From a bacterium (GTDB lineage Bacteria > Chloroflexota > Dormibacteria > UBA8260 > Bog-877), in the NCBI GenBank assembly GCA_021791455.1, contig JAJYWM010000307.1, positions 1 through 31,849 of the forward strand: a DNA stretch of 31,849 bases. The letters run 5' to 3'. Positions 24,875 to 30,952 of this stretch are shown here, one piece after another; position 1 is the first letter of the stretch; each line of letters opens with the position of its first letter. A program made the translations under genes and the position numbers. The notes under the pieces are model-generated. The model worked only from the letters and a program-made list of their open reading frames with translations, searched no databases and was not told where the DNA came from.

Positions 24875-25986
24875 TGCCGCAGACCAAGCGCGACTACTAC
24901 GAGGTCCTTGGGGTGGACCGGAATGCCAGTCCGGATGAGCTGAAGCGGGCCTACCGCAAGCTTGCCATGCAGTACCACCCTGACCGCAACGGTGGCGACC
25001 GAGAGGCAGAGCAGCGCTTCAAGGAGGTTGGGGAGGCCTATCAGGTCCTCTCAGACCCGGAGCGTCGGCAGCGCTATGACACCTATGGGCAGGCGGGGGA
25101 TGGATTCGCCGGTGGAGGGCCCTTCGGGTTCCAGTCCGCCTTCGACCTCTTCGACATGTTTTTCGGCGGAGGCGGTGGGCAGCGCCAGCGCACCGGTCCC
25201 CGTCGCGGGCCGGACCTAAGGCTACATGTCACGATCGAGTTCGAGGAGGCGATCACGGGTGTGACCCGAACCTTCGAGGTCTCGAAGGCGGCCGCGTGCC
25301 CCGACTGCGGGGGCAGCGGGGCCAAGTCGGGGACTCAGGCCACGGTGTGTCCGGAGTGCCAGGGCAGAGGGCAGGTGCAGAGGGTCAGGCAGTCGCTCCT
25401 CGGTCAGATGGTGACGGTCGAGCCGTGCCCGCGCTGCCATGGGGAAGGATCGGTGATCGAGTCTCCATGCCCCACATGTCACGGGCAGGGTCTCGTGGAC
25501 CAGCGCAAGTCGATCGAGGTGCAGATCCCTGCCGGGGTGGACAACGAGATGCAGGTGAGGGTGCCGGGCGAGGGTGCCGCCGGGCCGCGTGGCGGCCCTC
25601 CTGGGGATCTCTTCCTCGTCATATCGGTTAAGCCCCACGAGCAGCTGGTGCGTCGCGGCATGACGATCATTTACGAATGTCCCATCTCGGTGTCCCAGGC
25701 CGCTCTGGGCGACACCATCGAGGTGCCCACCGTTGACGGCTTCGCAACCATGACGATCAAGCCAGGCACGCAGTATGGCGAGCAGGTTCGCCTCCCTGGC
25801 AAGGGCGCACCCGACCCACGCACCGGCAGGCGCGGGGATCAGGTGGTGCGGCTGAGGGTCGTGATCCCCACCAAGCTGACCGACAGGCAGCGCCATCTGC
25901 TGCGCGAGCTGGCCCCGCCGGATGGCAAGCCCCACCCCGTGCGCAGGGGTTTTTTCGAACACATCAAGGATGCGATCGGAATCTGA
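24874..25986 (+). CDS. dnaJ: Chaperone DnaJ (type I, with zinc fingers)
   Basis: This is a 370-residue Hsp40. The J domain has Y-H-P-D at 34-37 (HPD 35-37), which stimulates DnaK ATPase. A Gly/Phe-rich linker (about 73-105) follows, then four CxxCxGxG zinc-finger repeats (C142/C145, C159/C162, C185/C188, C199/C202) and the substrate-binding C-terminal domains (QIPAGVDNEMQVRVPGEG; LPGKGAPDPRTGRRGD). ATG 24874 is preferred to the adjacent TTG because it overlaps the grpE stop. Type I architecture indicates the housekeeping DnaJ rather than CbpA. Some genomes carry two dnaJ copies; only one is in view. Confidence 0.97.
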   Translation: MPQTKRDYYEVLGVDRNASPDELKRAYRKLAMQYHPDRNGGDREAEQRFKEVGEAYQVLSDPERRQRYDTYGQAGDGFAGGGPFGFQSAFDLFDMFFGGGGGQRQRTGPRRGPDLRLHVTIEFEEAITGVTRTFEVSKAAACPDCGGSGAKSGTQATVCPECQGRGQVQRVRQSLLGQMVTVEPCPRCHGEGSVIESPCPTCHGQGLVDQRKSIEVQIPAGVDNEMQVRVPGEGAAGPRGGPPGDLFLVISVKPHEQLVRRGMTIIYECPISVSQAALGDTIEVPTVDGFATMTIKPGTQYGEQVRLPGKGAPDPRTGRRGDQVVRLRVVIPTKLTDRQRHLLRELAPPDGKPHPVRRGFFEHIKDAIGI

Positions 25987-26031
25987 CCCAGCTGTCGTTT
26001 AGGAGCGCCACGGTCCGGGTATGAGCAGGTT

Positions 26032-26084
26032 GGGATGGTGGCATCCCCCCAGAAGCGCTGGGAAAACATGAGCGACAGGAGGTG
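26032..26084 (+). promoter_or_regulatory. Structured hsp20 5' UTR, possible RNA thermometer
   Basis: Two adjacent hairpins, GGGATG-GTGG-CATCCC (26032-26047) and CCCAG-AAGCG-CTGGG (26048-26062), precede the Shine-Dalgarno AGGAGGTG (26077-26084). CATCCCC (26042-26048) can instead pair with GGAGGTG (26078-26084) with one mismatch and one G-U, hiding the ribosome site. Imperfect SD pairing of this sort is typical of hsp20 RNA thermometers (ROSE-like). This is inference from sequence only. Confidence 0.35.
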
Positions 26085-26089
26085 TTCTG

Positions 26090-26599
26090 ATGGCTCGCTG
26101 GGATCCATGGAGCGACCTATTCAACTTGCAAAACGAGATGACGCGGTGGGCCAACGAGGCGTTCGGCACAGCTCCGGGCCTGACCGCCGGCGGTGACGGG
26201 AGGCGGCTTTCCGGAACTGCCCCGACCACCTATCTTCCGCTGGACATTCGCCAGAAGGATGGGGAGTTTTTGATCGAGGCCTCGGTGCCGGGATTCAAGC
26301 CGGAGGAGGTGGAGATCACCGCCGACCAGGGAGTCCTCACTATCCGAGGTGAGCGCAAGATCGAGCGCGAGGAGCAGGGAACCTATCTCCGCCGCGAACG
26401 CGGGATGTACTCCGTGGTCAGGCAGCTGACCCTGCCCGCCGACGTCAAGGAGGACGAGATAAGCGCGGCATTCAAGGACGGGGTTCTCACGGTTAGGATC
26501 CCGCGCGTTGCGGCTCCGACCCCCCGCCGGATTCCCGTGTCGACCGAGGGTTCCGAGCCCGCCCCAGAGGTAATCGAGGCAGGCAGCGCTCAGAGTTGA
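26090..26599 (+). CDS. Hsp20/alpha-crystallin small heat-shock protein
   Basis: This 169-residue ATP-independent holdase binds unfolding proteins. The N-terminal arm (MARWDPWSDLFNLQNEM) is typical of bacterial class A Hsp20. The alpha-crystallin domain covers about 45-140 (YLPLDIRQKDGEFLIEASVPG; VLTIRGERK; YSVVRQLTLP) and ends in AAFKDGVLTVRIPR, the AxxxxGVL signature. A variable, acidic tail follows. The ATG has a strong AGGAGGTG 5 bases upstream. It begins 103 bases after dnaJ in the heat-shock block. No CIRCE precedes it; control may be by read-through from the dnaJ operon or by its structured 5' UTR. Confidence 0.95.
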   Translation: MARWDPWSDLFNLQNEMTRWANEAFGTAPGLTAGGDGRRLSGTAPTTYLPLDIRQKDGEFLIEASVPGFKPEEVEITADQGVLTIRGERKIEREEQGTYLRRERGMYSVVRQLTLPADVKEDEISAAFKDGVLTVRIPRVAAPTPRRIPVSTEGSEPAPEVIEAGSAQS

Positions 26600-26613
26600 G
26601 AGCTGAGGGCGCA

Positions 26614-26645
26614 GGGGCCCCGGTGGCGCGATCCGCCGGGGCCCC
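26614..26645. terminator. Very stable hairpin between convergent genes
   Basis: GGGGCCCCGGTGG and CCGCCGGGGCCCC form a 13-base stem (one T-G pair) around a six-base loop, CGCGAT. It lies between the hsp20 stop (26599) and the stop of the minus-strand GalT-like gene (26707), where a shared bidirectional terminator is expected. There is no U-tract on either side, so it would act with Rho or simply as an mRNA 3' end barrier. Confidence 0.55.
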
Positions 26646-26706
26646 ACCTCCGTCACTGGCGGATCCGCGGAAACTGTTCCTCTCCTGGTTGGCGATCCCC
26701 TTGGGA

Positions 26707-27789
26707 TCAGAGCGCGAGGGCAACCGGGCGTTGCAACCTCGCGGCCAGCGCCTCCGGGCTGCGCACCATGAACGGCTCGTCCAAGAGGTGATGCCAGGCA
26801 GTGGTGTCTGAGCCCAGGATTGCGGGATTGAAGTAGATTCGCGGCGAGATCCTCGCGTGGAGAAGGAATTGGTCCGGCTCCTCTCCGAAGGGAGCCGCGT
26901 AAAAGGCGAGGTTGAACGCGGCAATCCCCTCAGCGCCCATGGAGGCCAGCGCCGCGCAGGCGCCCCGCGCGAATTCGGCCAGGGCCTCGGGCGGCGTACC
27001 TTCCAGGGTTTCTGATCCCGGAAAGATGACCAGCACGTCGGACACTACGCTGCGGGAGACGAATGCCGTGAGCCAGGCGGTGTGCTGGCCCATTGCGATG
27101 AAGCGCTCCCCGATGGAGCGTTCTCGAGTCGGCAGGCAGGCCCAGTAGTTGCGGCCTGTGCGGAGGCGAAAGTCGCGGCTGGCTCGGACCTCCTGCTCCA
27201 CGAGGTTGCCCGCTCGGTCCGTGGAAAACCCCTGCATGTGGGCGTGCACCTGGGTTGCCCCGGCCGGTGGCATGTAGTTCCAGGTCACCACCGAATACCA
27301 GCCTTCGGGACCCGGCCCCAGTGCTTTGAAATACTCCTGAAGCGCCAGGAGACCGTTGGAAATCTGGTCCGGCAGAAAAGCACCAATTGGGACGAAGTGC
27401 TGCCTGGTCAAGGTGGCCACCACGCTTCGGCTGTCATAGGGGCTCAGGTTGGGGAAGACGGTGGCCTCTCCGCGCCGGATGCGCCCGGACGGAGCCAACC
27501 CCGGGGGGAGGAGCGGGGTCACCTCAAAGATCCGGTCGGGGCAGAACGGGCAGCCCGGAGCGCTGGCGCGCACCGCTCCGGAGAGGTCCGGTTGCTGCAG
27601 ATGGAAGCCTTGAAAGTGGGCGACGCGCCCGGTCATGCCGGTCAGCGGGTCGCGCCGCAGTTCGATGCTCGTGGTCACCTCGGAGGCAGAGCCATCCACC
27701 TTCCTCTGAAGGTAGGCGGCCGCGCGCTGCTCTCGCACGAACTTCAGGTCCAAATCTCCCCGGGGCAAGCCGCCGATGTCCTTTGTCAT
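26707..27789 (-). CDS. GalT-like HIT-superfamily nucleotidyltransferase
   Basis: This 360-residue protein resembles galactose-1-phosphate uridylyltransferase. It has a CPFC pair (C80, C83) with the following DRIFE as in the GalT zinc site, FPNLSPYDSRSVVATLTRQH, and the active-site motif VHAHMQ (H182, H184, Q186), corresponding to HPHxQ in GalT, where the second His forms the nucleotidyl intermediate. Family members transfer UMP or other nucleotides between sugar phosphates. True GalT substrate cannot be assumed: no Leloir genes are nearby. The frame is open far upstream into rsmE, but ATG 27789 overlaps the rsmE stop (ATGA) and gives a sensible N-terminus, implying coupled translation. Confidence 0.75.
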   Translation of the reverse strand: MTKDIGGLPRGDLDLKFVREQRAAAYLQRKVDGSASEVTTSIELRRDPLTGMTGRVAHFQGFHLQQPDLSGAVRASAPGCPFCPDRIFEVTPLLPPGLAPSGRIRRGEATVFPNLSPYDSRSVVATLTRQHFVPIGAFLPDQISNGLLALQEYFKALGPGPEGWYSVVTWNYMPPAGATQVHAHMQGFSTDRAGNLVEQEVRASRDFRLRTGRNYWACLPTRERSIGERFIAMGQHTAWLTAFVSRSVVSDVLVIFPGSETLEGTPPEALAEFARGACAALASMGAEGIAAFNLAFYAAPFGEEPDQFLLHARISPRIYFNPAILGSDTTAWHHLLDEPFMVRSPEALAARLQRPVALAL

Positions 27790-28544
27790 GCCCTCTGCAG
27801 TTCCAGGTCTCCAGCGCGCTGGAGGAGGATCGTGAGGGCCACGGCGCCGGCAAGGAGGGTGCGCAGGTTGCGCGGACCCAGGGAGACGGTGAGGAATCCA
27901 AGGGGCGCTAGTCGCTCCAGCTCGGCTGGGCTCAGGCCCCCCTCCGGGCCGATCAAGAGGACGGTGGGGGTGGTGGGATCCCAGGGGGTGGAGTTCAGCG
28001 ACAGCCTGGCGTTCCGCGCATCGCACGCCAGACGCTGGGCGGTGGGGATAAGGTCGTCCAGGCGGGAGATGGCCGAGAGCAGCGGCAGCGGGGGCTCCAC
28101 CCTCGGGATCGCATGGCGGTTGGCGAGCTGAGCCGCCTCCCTGGCGATCTTCTGCCACCGAGCCTGTCTGCCCGCGGTCTTGTTCGAGTCCAGTCGTGGG
28201 ACGGTGCGGTCAGTGATGACGGGCCAGATGGAGGAGGCGCCCAGTTCGGTCAGTCGCTCGCACACCTCAGCCATGCCAGGGCCCTTGGGGAGAGCCTGGA
28301 GGACATGGATTGCCGTCAAGGGCTCCCGACGGCGATTCGCGGAGGCGAAGATGCGGGCTCTCACCAGGCCCGGCAAGACCTCCTCCAAGCGAGCCCGGTG
28401 CTCCGTCCCAGGGCGTGCAACAATCGTGATCTCGTCGCCGGGCCCAAGGCGTAAGGAGCGACTGATGTGCAGCGCGTCCTCCCCGGAGATGACCGCCATC
28501 TGTTCCTGGCCTAAGGTGGTGGGCTCCACGAAGAAGGTGGGCAC
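27786..28544 (-). CDS. rsmE: 16S rRNA m3U1498 methyltransferase RsmE
   Basis: This 252-residue SPOUT-fold enzyme methylates N3 of U1498 in 16S rRNA using SAM. It has an N-terminal PUA-like domain (MPTFFVEPTTL, EDALHISRSLRLGPGDEI). The SPOUT domain carries HVLQALPKGPGMAEVCERLTELG, WQKIAREAAQLANRH, LLIGPEGGLSPAE (GPEGG 199-203) and LGPRNLRTLLAGAVAL. The last motif normally reads LGxRILRxETA, so the Glu is replaced here by Leu (RTLLA), an oddity in the knotted SAM-binding loop. The GTG start has a -10 element six bases upstream and no Shine-Dalgarno. The stop overlaps the GalT-like start. RsmE near dnaJ is a conserved Gram-positive arrangement. Confidence 0.93.
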   Translation of the reverse strand: MPTFFVEPTTLGQEQMAVISGEDALHISRSLRLGPGDEITIVARPGTEHRARLEEVLPGLVRARIFASANRRREPLTAIHVLQALPKGPGMAEVCERLTELGASSIWPVITDRTVPRLDSNKTAGRQARWQKIAREAAQLANRHAIPRVEPPLPLLSAISRLDDLIPTAQRLACDARNARLSLNSTPWDPTTPTVLLIGPEGGLSPAELERLAPLGFLTVSLGPRNLRTLLAGAVALTILLQRAGDLELQRA

Positions 28545-28550
28545 TGTCTG

Positions 28551-28556
28551 AGTCTA
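28551..28556 (-). promoter_or_regulatory. -10 element of a leaderless rsmE transcript
   Basis: On the minus strand TAGACT is followed by six bases and the GTG at 28544. CTGACC lies 18 bases further upstream as a possible -35. There is no ribosome site before the GTG. Confidence 0.5.
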
Positions 28557-28595
28557 CCGGCAGGTTCCGCCTCCGGTCAGGCCTGGTCCCTTGGG

Positions 28596-28601
28596 TACGA
28601 T
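28596..28601 (+). promoter_or_regulatory. -10 element of a leaderless hydrolase transcript
   Basis: TACGAT is followed by six bases (GGGACC) and the ATG at 28608. Together with the rsmE element it makes a compact divergent pair: both leaderless promoters fit in the 63 bases between the two start codons. Confidence 0.5.
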
Positions 28602-28607
28602 GGGACC

Positions 28608-29447
28608 ATGGAATGGCCGGACGATGGTCTGCAGCGCGAGGTCGAGGTGGAGCCAGGGGTGCGCCTTTTGGTGCATGAGGTGGGGCGGGGTGCACCGTTG
28701 CTCCTGATACCCGGCCTCGGAACCGACCATCACGCGTTCGTGTGGAACGTTGGCGAGCTGTCTCGGCGGTGGCGCTGCCTGGTACTCGACCAGCGCGGGA
28801 TCGGCGGCTCCGACGCCACCCCCGGCCCCTACACGATGGGGCAGTTGGCAGACGATGCGGGCGCCGTGGTGGCCGCACTCGCTCCCTCCGGCGCCTTCGT
28901 CATGGGAGTGTCGATGGGAGGCATGGTCGCCCAGGAGCTGGCGATCAGGCATCCCGACGCTGTGCTGTCCCTGGTCCTGGGCTGCACCGGGCCTGGTGGC
29001 AGGGTTGCTGTGCGAGCGGACCCGGCCGATACCCGGCTGCTGCTGGGTGGAGACGCCAAGGAGCCGGGGCTAGCCTACCGGGTGGCTTGCCAGGTGCTCT
29101 ACGAGCGGACTTGGCGAGAGCACCACCCGGAGGTGATCGAAGACGCGGTGCATTGGCGGGCTACCCACCCCGTTCGACCTGGGGTCTTCGCCGCCCATTG
29201 GGCGGCCATCCGGCACCATGACACGGGGGATCGGCTGGGCCAGATCTCCGCTCCCACCCTGGTTCTCCACGGCACCTCCGACGTCGTGATGCCCCCCGGC
29301 AACGGCGCGGTCCTGGCGGAGCGGATCCCGCACTCCACACTGCGCTGGCTCGCGGGCCGAGGGCACATGTTCTTCCAGGAGGACCCCGGGGTGACGCTGG
29401 CACTGCTGGAGGAGCACCTCCTCACCCCGGCCGGAGTGGCAGATTAG
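28608..29447 (+). CDS. Alpha/beta hydrolase
   Basis: This 279-residue single-domain hydrolase has LLLIPGLGTDHHAF (oxyanion region), LDQRGIGGSD, the nucleophile elbow GVSMGG with S102, the acid region LHGTSDVVMPPGNG and the histidine in LAGRGHMFFQE. This layout matches 3-oxoadipate enol-lactonase, haloalkane- or esterase-type families, and eye inspection does not separate them. There is no signal peptide, so it is cytosolic. It is divergent from rsmE and is probably transcribed as a leaderless mRNA. It interrupts the otherwise translation-related block, so its physiological link is unclear. Confidence 0.88.
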   Translation: MEWPDDGLQREVEVEPGVRLLVHEVGRGAPLLLIPGLGTDHHAFVWNVGELSRRWRCLVLDQRGIGGSDATPGPYTMGQLADDAGAVVAALAPSGAFVMGVSMGGMVAQELAIRHPDAVLSLVLGCTGPGGRVAVRADPADTRLLLGGDAKEPGLAYRVACQVLYERTWREHHPEVIEDAVHWRATHPVRPGVFAAHWAAIRHHDTGDRLGQISAPTLVLHGTSDVVMPPGNGAVLAERIPHSTLRWLAGRGHMFFQEDPGVTLALLEEHLLTPAGVAD

Positions 29448-29526
29448 CGGTCACCTTTGGGCAGGTTGGCCCCATCTCGATCGGGTTACCAGGCTGATGC
29501 TGGGAGCGGGCCCGGTTGCTGCTAGG

Positions 29527-29532
29527 TACAAT
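29527..29532 (+). promoter_or_regulatory. -10 element of rpsU
   Basis: TACAAT (five of six to consensus) predicts a start near 29539 and a leader of about 65 bases. A clear -35 is not seen. The leader contains a small GC hairpin (CGCC-GTCC-GGCG) and the strong Shine-Dalgarno AGGAGGTG (29590-29597). Confidence 0.45.
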
Positions 29533-29604
29533 CCCTGTGCGCTGGGGGCTGGCTCGCGCCCGCCGTCCGGCGGTTGGCATCAAAGTTGGAGGAGGTGACA
29601 TCCA

Positions 29605-29787
29605 CTGTCGGAGGTAAAGCTGCGGGAGGGAGAGTCGTTCGAGAGCGCTCTTCGTCGGTTCAACAAGAAGATCAAGCAGAACGGCGTCCTCACCGAGGTC
29701 CGGCGCCGGGAGTTCTACGAGAAGCCGAGCGTGCGCCGCAAGAAGAAGACGATGGCGGCGCGCAAGCGGCGGGCCAAGCAAGCCTAG
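29605..29787 (+). CDS. rpsU: 30S ribosomal protein S21, CTG start
   Basis: This 60-residue protein has the complete S21 pattern: [46 protein letters not shown] and a basic tail. S21 binds the small subunit and helps mRNA base pairing in initiation. The start is unusual. The frame has a TGA at 29596-29598, then CAT, CCA, CTG, TCG, GAG, and no ATG, GTG or TTG until mid-gene, so CTG at 29605 is the only plausible initiator. AGGAGGTG lies at 29590-29597 with ideal spacing. The alternative is a sequencing error at this base. It sits 20 bases before ybeY, as in many Gram-positive genomes. Confidence 0.9.
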   Translation: MSEVKLREGESFESALRRFNKKIKQNGVLTEVRRREFYEKPSVRRKKKTMAARKRRAKQA

Positions 29788-29807
29788 GGGCATCGTCGCG
29801 GGCCTTT

Positions 29808-30323
29808 GTGGGTGTCCAGCTGAGGTACTCGCGCGCCCTCGGAGAGGAGGCCCGCTCCACCGCCCGCGCGGCGGGGTTGCGGACGCTGCTCGAGGACGCC
29901 ACCGGTGACCTGGGGCTCGTTGGTTGGTCGGTGAGCTGTCAGCTGACCACCGATCGGGTCCTGCGGGGCCTGAACAGGCGTTTCGCTGGTCTGGATCATC
30001 CGACCGACGTCCTGGCCTTCCCCGTGGCGGACCTGGCACCGGGCTCGGGCTTTCAGCTCCCGCCCGATCCACTCGCTCTCCTTGGCGACATCTTCATCGC
30101 CGTGCCGCTGGCCATGACACAGGCGCTGGAAGCCGGCGAGAACCCAGTCCAGGCGCTCCGGCTTTTGGCCGTGCATGGATTGCTTCACCTGGTCGGCCAC
30201 GACCATCATGAGTCCCGCCAGGCGGCTCAGATGACCCAGGCTACCCGTCAACTTCTGAGCAGGCACGCCGCCCGGCGAGGGGAATTGCCGCCAACGGTGG
30301 CGCCGTTGCACCCCTCCGCATGA
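29808..30323 (+). CDS. ybeY: Endoribonuclease YbeY
   Basis: This 171-residue metal-dependent RNase acts in 16S rRNA 3' maturation and ribosome quality control. It has LRGLNRRFAGLDHPTDVLAFP in the middle, LLGDIFIAVPLA, and the zinc-binding signature HGLLHLVGHDHHE (three His), matching HGxLHLxGxDH. GTG 29808 is chosen because the open frame upstream runs through rpsU in another register; there is no good ribosome site, so translation may be coupled to rpsU termination 20 bases before. Its stop overlaps an ATG of the pth frame (ATGA), consistent with an operon. Confidence 0.93.
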   Translation: MGVQLRYSRALGEEARSTARAAGLRTLLEDATGDLGLVGWSVSCQLTTDRVLRGLNRRFAGLDHPTDVLAFPVADLAPGSGFQLPPDPLALLGDIFIAVPLAMTQALEAGENPVQALRLLAVHGLLHLVGHDHHESRQAAQMTQATRQLLSRHAARRGELPPTVAPLHPSA

Positions 30324-30355
30324 GAGTGGGGTTGCCGCCCCCACAGGGCGGATCC

Positions 30356-30952
30356 ATGCTGGTCATTGGGTTGGGGAACCCTGAACCAGCCCATTTGGGA
30401 CAGCGACACAACGTGGGGCTCGAGGTGCTCCAGCTCCTGGCCACGAGATTCAAGGTCAAGCTCGGAAGATATCCGGGACCGGCCCTGATCGCCCGGGTCG
30501 ACTGGAAAGGGCGTGAGCTTATCCTGGCCAAGCCGCGCACATACATGAACGACTCGGGGATCGCCGCCGCCCACCTGACCAAGACCCTTCAGATCGGGCT
30601 GGACAGGGTGCTCGTGATCTACGACGACCTCGACTTGCCGGTCGGGAGGCTGCGCCTGCGGGCCACGGGCAGCCCCGGGGGTCACAACGGCCTCAAATCC
30701 CTGCAGGCGCACTGGCGCTCCAAGGACTTCGCCAGGGTCAGGGTTGGGATCGGGCGACCCCCTCTCGGGGTCGATCCCATCGAGTACGTCCTGGGGCGAC
30801 CTGGCGGGGTTGAGAAGGAGCTGTTGAACCAAGCGTGCGCCAGAGCTGCGGATGCGGTCCTGGTGGTGGCGAGCGACGGCATCGAGATGGCGATGACGGA
30901 GTTCAATCGGCTGGATGCGGCGCCGCCCCTTGAAGGAGGCGGGCATGCCTGA
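30356..30952 (+). CDS. pth: Peptidyl-tRNA hydrolase
   Basis: This 198-residue enzyme frees tRNA from dropped-off peptidyl-tRNA. It has the N-terminal VIGLGNP, the catalytic His in GQRHNVGLEVL (H18), AKPRTYMNDSG, the Asp in VIYDDLDLP and SPGGHNGLKS, all diagnostic of Pth. The frame also offers ATG 30320, overlapping the ybeY stop and adding 12 residues (MRVGLPPPQGGS). ATG 30356 gives the normal family N-terminus and has a GGGCGG upstream. The stop overlaps the mfd start, so ybeY-pth-mfd are likely translated together. pth followed by mfd is the same order as in Bacillus (spoVC-mfd). Confidence 0.95.
   Translation: MLVIGLGNPEPAHLGQRHNVGLEVLQLLATRFKVKLGRYPGPALIARVDWKGRELILAKPRTYMNDSGIAAAHLTKTLQIGLDRVLVIYDDLDLPVGRLRLRATGSPGGHNGLKSLQAHWRSKDFARVRVGIGRPPLGVDPIEYVLGRPGGVEKELLNQACARAADAVLVVASDGIEMAMTEFNRLDAAPPLEGGGHA

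Noticed and set aside
26596..26811. Small plus-strand gene after hsp20
   Set aside because: It covers the intergenic hairpin and the antisense of the GalT-like 3' end, with an Ala/Pro/Gly-rich product and no ribosome site.
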